From: Nannobrachium achirus
Lineage: Eukaryota > Chordata > Actinopteri > Myctophiformes > Myctophidae
Reading direction: 5' to 3'
Assembly: GCA_963921795.1 (NCBI GenBank)
Contig: OY997653.1
Coordinates: forward strand, 8,523,092 to 8,587,091
DNA length: 64,000 bases
In this document: positions 53,244 to 62,961 of the stretch, piece after piece
Numbering within the stretch: the stretch's first letter is position 1
Layout: the number at the start of each line of letters is the position of its first letter
Notes under the pieces: generated by a model
The model's database searches: none
The model's input: only the letters and a program-made list of their open reading frames with translations
Told to the model about the DNA's origin: nothing
Program-made: the position numbers and the translations under genes

Positions 53244-54317
53244 ATGATGTTTCACTGGACGGTGAATCTGAGAGAAGCACCAGGTGATGGATCTGCAGTG
53301 AGCGTGGGCCACGAGGTGTACTTATTTGGAGGTGACTCTAGTGAAACTCTAAAGGATCAAATGAATGTGTACGTCTTCAACACAGTGTCTCTGAGATGGA
53401 GGACGCTGCCCCCAGTGGAAAAGAAGAGGAAGAGAGGAGAACGTCACCTTGAAGTTCCCTGCAGGCGCCAGTACCACACTGCTGTGCTGGTAGAAGATAC
53501 CATCTACATGTGGGGAGGTTGGACTAACCCAGGTTACTGCAACGTGCTTTATGCATTTGAGGTCGAGGCCCACACATGGTTCAAACCCGAGGTTTCTGGG
53601 TCTGTTCCAGAGAGGAGGTACGCCCACTCAGCCTGTGTGTTGGGGAAGGTCATGATTATTCATGGAGGAAGGACACATCTGAATGGATACACTAATGACA
53701 TGTACAAGTTGGACACCACCACAATGGTCTGGTCTTTAATTAACACCAGAGGACCTCCTCCACCTGTTTCAGCATATCACCCTGCCAACATCATCGGGAC
53801 AAAGATGTTTGTATTTGGGGGCGAAGGGCAGGTGAGGTACGAGGGGTGTTGTGAGGTACGAGGGGTGTTGTACACCATCAGAGTGTTTGACACAGAGACC
53901 AACTGCTGGACGAAAACGCATTCTGCAAAGCGTCTTCCAGAAGGACGCAAGGGTCATTCAGCCTTTGCATACAAGGAAGAGCTGTACATATTCAGTGGTT
54001 TGAACTCGAAGCATGACCGCTTACATGATCTGTGGAAATTCAGTCCAGAGACCTTCTCCTGGAAGGAGGTGGAGCCCAAGGGGAACGGTCCATTTTCTAT
54101 GATTGGTAGCAGCTGTTGCGTTGTGGGAGATCGTGTCATCCTCTTTGGAGGAGGATGCAGATCAGATGGGCTGTTGATCTTAGACTTGAGTCCTAGTCTG
54201 AAGACATTATGTAAGCTGGCAGTTATTCAGTACGGTCTGGAGCAGTCTGGAGTCCCACACAACACCAGGTGGGAACTGGCAGCCATGACTGATGCAAATA
54301 AGATCAGCCATGACTGA
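53244..54317 (+). CDS. KLHDC3-like intronless kelch protein, intact
   Basis: A 357-residue product, close to the 382 of human KLHDC3. The first ATG in the frame (53244, MMFHWTVNLREAPGDG) aligns with the family start MLRWTVHLEGGPRR, although the frame is open upstream to 53118. Kelch blades are marked by VYLFGG, IYMWGG, VMIIHGG, MFVFGGEG, LYIFSG (GG altered to SG) and VILFGG, followed by LSPSLKTLCKLAVIQYGLEQ and TRWELAAM. A direct duplication of GTGAGGTACGAGGGGTGTT (53832-53869) lengthens the loop after blade 4. There are no introns, unlike KLHDC3. AATAAA lies at 54342. KLHDC3 is a substrate receptor of CUL2 ubiquitin ligases that binds C-terminal degrons. This copy sits antisense in a TBC1D32-like intron and appears to be a functional retrogene. 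Confidence 0.9.
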   Translation: MMFHWTVNLREAPGDGSAVSVGHEVYLFGGDSSETLKDQMNVYVFNTVSLRWRTLPPVEKKRKRGERHLEVPCRRQYHTAVLVEDTIYMWGGWTNPGYCNVLYAFEVEAHTWFKPEVSGSVPERRYAHSACVLGKVMIIHGGRTHLNGYTNDMYKLDTTTMVWSLINTRGPPPPVSAYHPANIIGTKMFVFGGEGQVRYEGCCEVRGVLYTIRVFDTETNCWTKTHSAKRLPEGRKGHSAFAYKEELYIFSGLNSKHDRLHDLWKFSPETFSWKEVEPKGNGPFSMIGSSCCVVGDRVILFGGGCRSDGLLILDLSPSLKTLCKLAVIQYGLEQSGVPHNTRWELAAMTDANKISHD

Positions 54318-54354
54318 TGAAGAAGATAGAGGACCTCCAAGAATAAAAGCAAAG

Positions 54355-54490
54355 TCTGTGTGTCTGTCTGTCTGTGTCTTACTGTGTACATGAATCCAAT
54401 ATGTTTGTCTGTCTGTGTCCTACTGTGTACATGGATCCAATATGTTTGTCTGTCTGTGTCCTACTGTGTACATGGATCCAATACTGTAGA
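54355..54490. repeat. 45-bp tandem repeat
   Basis: TGTCTGTCTGTGTCCTACTG, TGTACATGGATCCAATATGTT repeats three times just after the kelch polyadenylation signal. Confidence 0.88.
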
Positions 54491-54960
54491 CAGACAAACA
54501 AACTACCAAAACTACCATATCTGACCAAGCATCTCCAAAAAGTTAGCGACACCCACAGCCACAACACCAGAGGGAGCGCACACAATGATCTGATAACACA
54601 GACCCATAAGACAAATATGGGTAAATTCTCCTTCTACAACACTGCCACCCAGGTGTGGAATTACCTTGACTACCTCCCTTAAAACATGTAGCTCGCTGGC
54701 ATCCTTCAAAACTGCCCTGAAAACCCACCTTGCATGAGGCAAGAGAAGGAGGTAGTTATCACTTCTCCCATAGACAGGCGAGAAGAAGTGAGCAACCCCC
54801 CGCCCCTTACCTTAGCCCCACCCCCTTGTTTCCCCCATCCTGTACATAGTGTTTTTTTCTTTATTTTGTGCTTATTTGTTATGTCCATAAATTGAATACC
54901 AAGGACTTCTGACATAAACAAGACCGTAAACAGACTTATTTGGGATGCTCCTTTTAGCCA
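54491..54960 (+). mobile_element. LINE fragment, reverse-transcriptase ORF C-terminus
   Basis: The translation THSHNTRGSAHNDLITQTHK, TNMGKFSFYNTATQVWNYLD, YLP, followed after a frame change by SLASFKTALKTHLA, is the standard end of a non-LTR retrotransposon ORF2 (HNTR..., ...WN.LP, ...SFK..LK..L). The 3' UTR follows. It is heavily truncated at the 5' end. The clade (L2 or CR1-like) is not certain. Confidence 0.75.
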
Positions 54961-55004
54961 GGGTGTTTAACTGTACTTGAATTGTACTTTTTTTTTTTTT
55001 TTTA

Positions 55005-55290
55005 CCCTTCCAGTGCCGATCCCGAACAAGTCGGCTTTTTTTTCGGCAAGAGACAATATTTTTTTTGTTATTTTACTTACCCTGAGCTGCTTGTGAAGAC
55101 CGTTGGTGGTCCTGGCTCGTCCTACGCTTTCCAACGAGCCGTCCTACGTGCTCCGATGATTTATTCCATTGAAAGTGGCCAGATGCCAAGTTTACAGCCC
55201 CCCAATTTTTACAGAATCTATGCTGTCGGCGGCACAACGTTTCACGGGGTGCCGATCCCGAACTAGTTCGGCTTTTTATATAAAATTAAT
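55005..55290. repeat. Segment bounded by GTGCCGATCCCGAAC
   Basis: GTGCCGATCCCGAACAAGTC, GGCTTTTT at 55013 and GTGCCGATCCCGAACTAGTT, CGGCTTTTT at 55250 are direct copies flanking about 210 bases. Identity unknown. Confidence 0.5.
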
Positions 55291-55760
55291 TAAATAATCG
55301 GAGGCCTCACCGAAGCCTGGGGCAAAATTTTCATCCAGGCCGCCGGCCGCGATCTGTTTACATCGGCCCGCGAGAGTGTCTCGCCGCCGCATCGCGCCGC
55401 CGAATCCAATTCATTCTCACATCTTTGAAGCTCATTTTTCTCTGAACTGTGTTCTTATGGAAGCGGAAAAGGTTTATTTACGGCTAAATCGCCTGAAAAT
55501 CGGTCTTCTAAATGAGTGTTAGCCTATGGCTATCTTGTAGCTACCGGTATCTTCATCTGGGTCATTTTCATGACACGCACGAACGTGAAAACGCGCGTCA
55601 CTGCTACGTGGGTCCCCGTATGTTACAGCGCTTGTCTATGGGAGTGACTCTGGCACTTTGGCGCCCTCAAGTGGCCTTGGCACGCATCAAGTTAATTGTA
55701 TTGACTATACTTGTACCGTTCTCCATTTTTGTCGGATACAATATGCAATCAATCAAAAGT
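55291..55760. other. Stretch without recognised features
   Basis: A CG-rich patch at 55335-55400 (CCGCCGCATCGCGCCGCCG), otherwise nothing supported. Confidence 0.4.
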
Positions 55761-55764
55761 CTGT

Positions 55765-55885
55765 CTGTGTCCTACAATGTGCATGAATCCTTGTGGGGAC
55801 ATCATCACTACAGTGTACATGAATCTTTGTGGGGACATAAGCACTACATTGTACATGAATCCTTATGGGGACATCATCACTGACC
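55765..55885. repeat. 43-bp tandem repeat
   Basis: GTGTACATGAATCCTTGTGG, GGACATCATCACTACA repeats three times. The vocabulary overlaps the repeat at 54355 and the GTGGGGAC element at 57820. Confidence 0.85.
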
Positions 55886-56089
55886 TTTGTACCGAGGAGG
55901 AGGGAAGAAGTGTTGAGTTTGGGAGCTGGACAGATGATCTACCAGCTGTTCCAGGAGATCAGCAATCACTGAATACAGAACACAATAAAACATTAAAACA
56001 CTGAAATAAAAATATATATTAACCCTGCAAGGCCCACTGTTGCTTTTTGGACACATTTATATTTGATCAAAAAGAGTTTAAATAATTTC

Positions 56090-56445
56090 TTTTCCTGTTC
56101 TTTTTTCACATTAACATCACCATTGGATCCTATAGTTTAGTATTACAATGCCATTCGCCAGGATATTTGCATATGAAATTATGAATACCCCCCACAGAGG
56201 CTGATATTCCAGAGTCTGGACGAACAAAATCTCACTTTTTCACTGAAGCTATTCGTCACAAAAACATAAGTAAAAAGCCTGTAATAATGTTTTTGGTGTT
56301 CATTAGAATGCCAAGACTAGAACAGAAATATCCCCAAAATGTTAATTAGAGCATGATTTATGATTCATGGCTATAAAACCTTAAAACAAAAAAAAAACAT
56401 TACATTTTCCTCTGATTAGGACTCCTACAAGACCACCAGTTTTTT
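56090..56445. repeat. Dispersed repeat, inverted relative of 18185-18370
   Basis: TTAGAGCATGATTTATGATT, GGCTATAAAACC, a poly-A run and TTTTCCTCTGATTAGGACTC mirror the receptor-intron copy. Confidence 0.65.
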
Positions 56446-56582
56446 TTTTTTTCTTTTTTTTTTGCACTTGTATATCTAGCTACTCTCTACACCAGTGTTT
56501 CTCAACCACTGTGCCTGGGGACCTTTGGTGTGCCCCTGAGAAGGGTCAAGTGTGCCCCTTGAAACTGCTTGAAAGCCAGTAT

Positions 56583-56798
56583 TGTATTTATCATTTTAAA
56601 AATGATTTAAACTAGTGAAAACAGCCGATCTACAAGCACACAACACCTCGCGGTGCGAGGCGTTGAGTGCTTGTAGATCTGCTGTTTTCACTACTGTTGT
56701 CCGACAGCCTTGTATGATGAAGCAGGGCTTTACTTTGCGAAGAAACGTACACATTTGAAACTTGGAGATACAAGGTTTCTTCCCGACAGTGTCGATAT
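56583..56798. mobile_element. Hairpin-bearing MITE, family A, copy 4
   Basis: The right end (TTGGAGATACAAGGTTTCTT, CCCGACAGTGTCGATAT) is complete; the left end is truncated to TTGTATTTATCATTTTAAAA. Confidence 0.8.
56613..56693. repeat. Palindromic cassette, AAGCACACA subtype
   Basis: AGTGAAAACAGCCGATCTAC, AAGCACACAACACCTCGC pairs with GCGAGGCGTTGAGTGCTTGT, AGATCTGCTGTTTTCACT. Confidence 0.92.
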
Positions 56799-57149
56799 TT
56801 ACACCCCCGAATTATGTGGGTGTGCCCATGGATTCTTGGGACTTGAAAAGTGTGCCCATGCAGAAAAAAAGGTTGAGATACACTGCTCTACGCGACAATG
56901 AAGCATATGTGTCTCGCTAGGCCGCACTGATCTCTCTAGCCAACACACAAGAGGAGGTTGAATGAACTGAAAGCAGCGCTCCCCAAAACGACAGGTTTGG
57001 GGATCTGTTGGGAAATGATTACATGAAACACCTGTGCATTCAGTCTCAATGTTGGTAAACACATAATTGATCTATAGGGACATCACTCAACTTGAGGGAA
57101 AACCCACTCTTTTACAAATCTGTGACAATAAAGTTGATTCTGATTGACA

Positions 57150-57560
57150 ATCAGGGACGTGCAGAGAATGGGCTGAAATTCCTAAAAGGGCCTTTTGGTG
57201 AAAATATCTAAAATAGCCGACCTCCAAGCTCACAACGCGTCGTGCTGCAACGTTTTGTGAGCTTGGAGGTCGGCTATTTTCGGTGCTTGATACCACACTG
57301 AACTAAGCATAATAAAGTCAATAATGGAGAGGTGGCGTAACGGCATGGATTTCTACACACAGTTCAAGTTCAGGAGAGTTTGGACAAGGACATTCTCTTG
57401 AATGCTGCCTTCAGGCATGGCATGGAAAGAGGGGCATTTGCATTTCTTTCACCATAGTAAAAACTGCATTCATGGTCTGGAGAGGGCACTTTTTACAGAC
57501 GGGTAAAAGGGCAGGGGCTCAATCCTCCTTTGATGTCTATGTGTGCACGTGCCTGACAGG
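57150..57560. repeat. Dispersed repeat family D, copy 3, with cassette inside
   Basis: CAGGGACGTGCAGAGAATG to GTGTGCACGTGCCTGACAG. A palindromic cassette at 57210-57281 separates the AAAGGGCCTTTTGG and GACATTCTCTTGAATGC parts that are closer together in the other copies. It ends 37 bases from exon c. Confidence 0.75.
57210..57281. repeat. Palindromic cassette, GACCTCCAAG/CTTGGAGGTC variant
   Basis: AAAATAGCCGACCTCCAAGC, TCACAACGCGTCG pairs with TTTTGTGAGCTTGGAGGTCG, GCTATTTT. Two positions that differ from the usual GATCTACAAG in one arm are matched by complementary changes in the other. Confidence 0.92.
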
Positions 57561-57596
57561 GCGGATGATTGACTGCCCGACGGACCAATCACTCAC

Positions 57597-57716
57597 CAGA
57601 TGAGGTGAGAGCGGTGGGTGTGGTCGCCATGGTAATGCAGTAGTGTCTCCTACACTCCTCCACCCAGCTCTCTGATGATGAAGATGATGAAGATAAAAAC
57701 GCACTGATCGCTGAAT
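57597..57716 (-). CDS. tbc1d32: TBC1D32-like gene exon (c)
   Basis: Acceptor GTGTGTGTTCCAG, donor CATCTG/GTGAGT, 120 bases, phase 0 to 0. It encodes IQRSVRFYLHHLHHQRAGWR, SVGDTTALPWRPHPPLSPHL. The frame is fixed by exon b. A (CA)n tract of about 90 bases abuts the acceptor. Confidence 0.72.
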
Positions 57717-57720
57717 CTGG

Positions 57721-57721
57721 A

Positions 57722-57752
<31 letters not shown>

Positions 57753-57755
57753 CGC

Positions 57756-57813
<58 letters not shown>
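57721..57813. repeat. (CA)n microsatellite beside exon c
   Basis: CA repeat with CG interruptions touching the acceptor of exon c; (TG)n on the transcribed strand. Confidence 0.96.
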
Positions 57814-57815
<2 letters not shown>

Positions 57816-57819
57816 CACA

Positions 57820-58012
57820 TCACTTGTGGGGACATTACATAGACTTCCATTCATTTTTATGCAAGTCCTGTGGCCTTACCCTAACCTCTATCCCTAAACC
57901 TAACCCCTTACCCTAACCGTTGTGGGGACCTACTATTTTGTCCCCACACTGTCAGAGGTCCCCTGCAGGTGACTGTGTGAACATGTGTTTAGTCCCCATA
58001 AGTATAGCAAGA
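57820..58012. mobile_element. Fish GTGGGGAC/CCCTAACC-type repeat
   Basis: CTTGTGGGGACATTACATAG, a CCCTAACC-rich centre, GTTGTGGGGACC and GTCCCCATAAGTATAGCAAG. This is a common fish repeat layout, often next to CA tracts as here. Confidence 0.65.
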
Positions 58013-58054
58013 CACACACACACACACACACACACAGACACAGACACAGACACA

Positions 58055-58133
<79 letters not shown>
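58013..58133. repeat. (CA)n microsatellite
   Basis: About 60 units with a CAGACA block. Confidence 0.97.
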
Positions 58134-58134
<1 letters not shown>

Positions 58135-58136
<2 letters not shown>

Positions 58137-58315
58137 GGGGTAACAGGGGGCTACAGTAACATACCTGGTTTGCTGTGGTGTGTGTGTGGGGGGTCCAGGG
58201 TATAACAGCGGGGTACAGGGTATAACAGGGGGGTAACAGGGGGCTACAGTAACATACCTGGTTTGCTGTGGTGTGTGTGTGGGGGGTCCAGGGTATAACA
58301 GCGGGGTACAGGGTA
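58135..58315. repeat. 91-bp tandem duplication
   Basis: GGTAACAGGGGGCTACAGTA, ACATACCTGGTTTGCTGTGG, TGTGTGTGTGGGGGGTCCAG recurs with a 91-base period (58141, 58232). Confidence 0.9.
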
Positions 58316-58379
58316 GCAGCAGAACATGGGCCAGGGGTACGGGTCTGGACCCTGTTGAAGAGAACACCTTTTTTCACAA

Positions 58380-58935
58380 AACGGTGAAAAGTGATGAGTC
58401 ATCAAAAAAAGTGATGACTCATCACTTTTCACAGTTTTCAGAGGCCAAATTTTAGCCCAAGGAATGTTTTTCATGCAAAACAAATGCTTGCAATGGATTC
58501 AGAGTCCCTCACATGACCCCTCTTTTCCTGTATAGTGACAGTGAATATACAAATGTCCATAACTTTTTTTCCGCAATGTTTCCGGCAGAGCAGGCCTCTC
58601 ATTCTGTGGACCTTAACTCATAGTCCCGAGAATATTTTAATGTCTCTACCTGCCTGGCCCGATAGTCCCGAGAATTTCCCGTTTAAAAAAATTTGACCCC
58701 AAAAAATGTAGTAGGCATGATAGCAATCGCGAAATTGCATGTTTAACCCCCATAGCAACCCCATCTTTCAAACATGGCAGCCATCTTTGTTTACATTTTA
58801 GGAAAACATAATGGCTGCTATCTCATGAATGCCTGAACGGATTTCCATTCAGATTTTTTTGTTTGAAAGCTGTGAGCAATGTGGACACACATGGTGCATG
58901 ATCTAGGCATGGGTGTGCATGATCCGACATATTTG
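58380..58935. repeat. Dispersed repeat family C, copy 3
   Basis: The left part matches 21150-21260 (a palindrome of AAAAGTGATGAGTCATC and its complement). The middle matches 4270-4380. The right part is the complement of 46200-46500 (CATGAATGCCTGAACGGATT). The three other loci therefore carry different parts of one longer repeat. Confidence 0.75.
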
Positions 58936-58969
58936 ACAAATTTATACTTAAAAAATAACATTGATAGTG

Positions 58970-59039
58970 GAAATAGCCGATCTACAAGCTCACAACGCGT
59001 CGCGATGTGACGCGTTGTGAGCTTGTAGATCTGCTATCC
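58970..59039. repeat. Palindromic cassette, AAGCTCACA subtype
   Basis: GAAATAGCCGATCTACAAGC, TCACAACGCGTCG pairs with CGCGTTGTGAGCTTGTAGAT, CTGCTATCCTC; it lies 68 bases past the exon b donor. Confidence 0.9.
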
Positions 59040-59106
59040 TCTTGCAAGAAAAAAAATAACTATATAAGCTAGGTGTGTAAAAATAATAAAATTGTAGGTG
59101 CAGTAC

Positions 59107-59215
59107 CTCTTGCAGGTCTCTAGGGGGCAGCCATCGCTCTGACGGACCTCCGATCACTCCGACCTGAACCAGAACGTGATTCCTTTCCACCGACACACTG
59201 TCAATGATACACACT
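59107..59215 (-). CDS. tbc1d32: TBC1D32-like gene exon (b)
   Basis: Acceptor GTGTGTGTCCAG, donor CAAGAG/GTACTG, 109 bases. It encodes [36 protein letters not shown] and completes a glycine codon begun in exon a. [10 protein letters not shown] and IGGPSER look strongly conserved. A (CA)n tract abuts the acceptor. Confidence 0.78.
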
Positions 59216-59217
59216 CT

Positions 59218-59266
<49 letters not shown>
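59216..59266. repeat. (CA)n microsatellite beside exon b
   Basis: Uninterrupted CA tract directly at the acceptor of exon b. Confidence 0.96.
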
Positions 59267-59268
<2 letters not shown>

Positions 59269-59378
59269 AAAACGAATCATTTAAACAGCTATAAAATATA
59301 AATGTGTCCAAAAAGCAGTTTGACAGCACAATCATCAGTGTATTTTGGATTCATGTCAATTTGTGTTTTCAGATATTT

Positions 59379-59545
59379 AACCACTTGAACCGTCAATACT
59401 TAATAAACTTGACCTTTCACTCTGTACTTAGACTGCTCTTTTTCCCCTCTACACTAAACCTCTTTGCCAAAAATAGCCGCTCTACAAGCTCTTGTGAGCT
59501 TGTAGATCTGCTATTTTTGGCTAAAGTTCTCAGAATATGGACACT

Positions 59546-59548
<3 letters not shown>
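59379..59548. mobile_element. Hairpin-bearing MITE, family B, copy 2
   Basis: It starts TTAACCACTTGAACCGTCAA as in copy 1, but with the interior in the opposite orientation, and is truncated at CATATTCTGAG. The short cassette at 59468-59519 has a minimal loop. Confidence 0.8.
59468..59519. repeat. Palindromic cassette, minimal loop
   Basis: CCAAAAATAGCCGCTCTACA, AGCTC joined almost directly to GAGCTTGTAGATCTGCTATT, TTTGG. Confidence 0.9.
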
Positions 59549-59588
<40 letters not shown>

Positions 59589-59655
59589 ACGTGAGTGTGT
59601 GTCTGTGTGTGTGCGCGTGTGTATGTGTGTGCATGTGTGTGTGTGTGCGTGCGCG
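59549..59655. repeat. (GT)n microsatellite after exon a
   Basis: Interrupted GT repeat reaching to within four bases of the exon a donor; (CA)n on the transcribed strand. Confidence 0.95.
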
Positions 59656-59658
59656 TAC

Positions 59659-59769
59659 CCCTCCTCAGTACAGTTGTCAGTCTGGCTAGTTAGCATCATG
59701 CTAACCACGTTGTACTGAGTCTCCAACAGCAGGAAGGTGTCCAGATTACTGCAAAGAACACTGAGCAAC
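59659..59769 (-). CDS. tbc1d32: TBC1D32-like gene exon (a), most upstream found
   Basis: Acceptor GCGTGTCAG, donor GAGGAGGG/GTACGC, 111 bases. It encodes [36 protein letters not shown]. It ends two bases into a glycine codon completed by exon b. Earlier exons are not seen before the TRIM region at 62741, so the rest may lie beyond the window or be missed. CA tracts flank both sides. Confidence 0.72.
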
Positions 59770-59776
59770 CTGACAC

Positions 59777-60060
<284 letters not shown>

Positions 60061-60167
60061 AGACAGACAGATAGAACATAGTACTTTATCTAGGATAATA
60101 TCAGTTTCAAAAGCATAACACACACACGTTAATGGTTAATTTAGTCAGGACCACTCACGTCAAAGTA

Positions 60168-60783
60168 GGTTTAACCTAGCCTGACTGCCAGCGCCAGACT
60201 CAATCACACACTTCGTTTTGGGATTGAGTCTGAGCCTGGGGACGGAGATTCTACTTCAGCGGGGGCGGGGTAAAGCCTATTGACGTCACACACACACACA
60301 CACATACACACACACAGCCCCGTGTGTCGCAGACGGCGACGCGGCGTGACATTGCAAAAATACGTTATTTCTCATAACATATTATATGACTGCATGTTTA
60401 CGTTAGTGCAAAATGGTATTAAAACGTAATGAAACGGCACTATTGTATTGTTTATTAAAAGAATTCGAGTCGAGTCTGACTCCGCCATGACAGTTTTCAC
60501 GGACCAATCAGAGTCCACTAGAGGCTCACGTGGGCAGAAGAGCACCAATCAGAGTCCACTACGGAATCTCACGTGGGCAGAACAGCTCCGAAGGGAGGGG
60601 GCTGGGACCGGACCAGCATACCACGTGCCTCAAGTCTACAGCCCTGATTGGCCCATTCAATGCGCCCGCTCTTCAGGCGCGCTTGAAATAAAATAAAATA
60701 TCTCCGGGTTCAGTCCACACTACACACCACCCACTAACAGGGGGTGGTGATGTGCGGACTGAAGTATCAGGCTAGGTTTAACC
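60168..60783. mobile_element. TIR element, GGTTTAACCTAGCCTGA ends
   Basis: GGTTTAACCTAGCCTGA and TCAGGCTAGGTTTAACC are perfect inverted 17-mers about 0.6 kb apart. The interior holds a direct repeat ACCAATCAGAGTCCACTA and CTCACGTGGGCAGAA (twice). No coding capacity. Confidence 0.82.
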
Positions 60784-60811
60784 ATTTATTGCATAAATGG
60801 AATACAGTTAA

Positions 60812-61778
60812 AGGTGATACACCATGAAATTTCACTTTTCCTATTTTAAAACCTTTTTTTGTGGTCCCACTAGTGATGCATATAAACGAACTAATATGTT
60901 AATATATCTGTGTGATGTATCTTTGAGTTCTCAGCAAATAGCTAATGATATTGCTTAGTTGGTTCTATTCTCCTGCAGCAAGGGTTATAACTTCTAAGTA
61001 ACCCCGGGTCAGTGGGGATGGTCAGACATTAATTAGATTAGCTGACCATAGGCACTTAACATGACACGTAAATTAAGAATTTTCATATGTACTTTGACAT
61101 ACAAAGCTGGGCAATCAGCTGATGAGAACTGCCACCTGCCTCCTCTCTCCTCTATTGTGGGGGCTTGCTTTATGGTCGGCTCTGGCCCATATAACGGGGT
61201 ATTCACTGTCAATCGGGAGTCATTGTCAACAGAAACGGAGGTTGACATGGCTCCTCCGTACCGGTCCGGAGCTAAATTCTAATTGGGGAAACAATGTTGT
61301 GAGTTCAACATTAAAAGGAAAATATGCTATTTGCTAAGAATTGGAAAGGAACCTCAGAAGAAGATTTTTACTTTGATTAAGGATGTATACTTTTGTTGGA
61401 CGATGAATAAACAAGCAACATTTACTTTTGAAGTTCTGTGGACAATCCCTATTTTTTGATATTAGTATCTAGTATTAATATCAGTATTATTTTTCATGTC
61501 AGATGCTACACTAGCACCTTCTATCCTCACAAAGTCCCATTTCTGACCATTGTGTCTTTCTCTGGTTTTTGAAGAAAAAAAAAACTTTTTGGGAGGGGGG
61601 GTGGTGGCGCAGTTCAGGTCAAAGGTGGTACTGCAGCTGAAAATGCTCTGAGAGCCATTCAAAAATGAGAGAGGCTCTCTATTCAGGAGTGGTAATTTAG
61701 CCTCAAACCTTTTGAAAAACGTTTTTGGGACATAAACAATATGACATAAATACTTTTTAAATGCATGGTGTATCACCT
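60812..61778. mobile_element. TTAA-flanked element, AGGTGATACACCATG ends
   Basis: AGGTGATACACCATG and CATGGTGTATCACCT are perfect 15-bp inverted ends flanked by TTAA at 60808-60811 and 61779-61782, a piggyBac-type signature. The interior (967 bp in total) has no recognisable transposase. Confidence 0.9.
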
Positions 61779-61782
61779 TTAA

Positions 61783-62740
61783 AGGAATTACGTATATGTA
61801 ACTTTAAGACTATTCAAAAATATACATTTCTAGCAGTCATTTCCCTTCATCAGTAACTATATTATTGTGTTGGGGTGTTTCCTTGCAGAAAGACACATCC
61901 CCTGGCTGTATTTCTGTTCTGTTCCACTCTTTATGTTGACATTAAATGTCAACAGAAACAGTGGAGGGACGTTTTTGTCAGGGGGAGCTCAGCCAGAGCT
62001 CTTAATTGCTCCCTTTGAACTTCAAAGGGGTTGTGCACTAAGGTAATTGATTGGGCCATAAAATTGTCAAGTCCTCGTTAGTGATCTCTTTAATCAATGA
62101 AAGCATCAAAGACAACTACCTGTTTGATGCCTGTCATAGAGGGGAGGCGGAGGGGGGAATGTTTTTGTGTACACAAAAACTTGCATATTTTTCATTTAAT
62201 CTTGGCGTTAAAGGGCTCCGCTTTCTGAGATGTTCCCTGCATTTCGTGCAAGCTTTCTGAGCATGCTGAGCAAAATCAGGGAACACTAAGCAAGACGTGA
62301 TGTGTTCGGTTGCAGTAAACTGCCGTTCCGTACGGTGGTGGCTGCCACTACAGTTACCAGCGATGCCGGTCCTACCTACAGTTCCGTGCGGCGGCCGCCG
62401 GTCCTATCGCCAGCGGTGCAGCACGACTGATGGTCGAACTGCCAGGTGCCCGGTGCCAGAGAATGTATCCGCTCTTTCTGCTATTCTGTCTTTGTTTCTG
62501 TCTAATAAAACATATTAGTTCTAATTACCAACACATTATTTCTTATTATGGCTTTATTATGTCTTAAAGTGTACCGTAAATTAGGATGGGACAATTTTAT
62601 CTTTAGATGGGTTGTTTTTGTTGTTTTGCTGTTATTTTATACCACTGCATTGTCTGAAGGAAGCCGAACAAAAAAAAGTTTTACTCTTATGTACCTGTAC
62701 AAAAGACACAACAATAAATAAAGTACAACCTTGAACCCTT
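61783..62740. other. Stretch without recognised features
   Basis: A CG-rich patch near 62380-62430; AATAAA occurs twice (62503, 62713). No supported gene or repeat. Confidence 0.4.
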
Positions 62741-62961
62741 GATCCTTGAACTCTTACATCCCATTCAGTCTTCCCTTTAACCTGAACCTCATAGTAAAAC
62801 CTTTCTGAAGTGACGTTTTGTCTTCCTAAAACACAGTGACCTGTATATAATCTATTTGTATTCGTGAGATTTGTGAGAATCTCTTGATTTTGTTTTGTAG
62901 ATTATTCACATTATTCACTTGTTTTACATCCTCAGACAGGGTGAGTTTGGGATGTGCTATA
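62741..62961 (-). pseudogene. Second, broken B30.2 domain start
   Basis: Downstream of the open frame and out of frame with it, the minus strand reads VNMTPDPDIAHPKLTLSEDV, then, after an intervening stop and frame changes, a segment equivalent to LGKQSISSGSFYYEVQVKGK (here EDKTSL...MRFRLKGR). This repeats the N-terminal third of the B30.2 domain at 63900-63700 in decayed form. Nothing of the rest of the domain follows. Confidence 0.75.

Larger units (their letters stand above)
56493..56885. mobile_element. hAT element, CAGTGTTTCTCAACC ends
   Basis: The ends are CAGTGTTTCTCAACC and GGTTGAGATACACTG. The flanks are CTCTACAC at 56485 and CTCTACGC at 56886 (one mismatch). GTGTGCCC words lie at both ends. 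It is interrupted by a family A hairpin MITE. Confidence 0.88.

Noticed and set aside
54374..54682. 102-codon frame as a host gene
   Set aside because: Its C-terminal part is the conserved end of a LINE reverse-transcriptase ORF, and the N-terminal part is a 45-bp tandem repeat.
57150..57560. Family D as a hAT element with TIRs GGGACGTGCA/TGCACGTGCC
   Set aside because: The terminal match is short, and 8-bp duplications are not found at 47265 or 57150, only a possible one at 36900.
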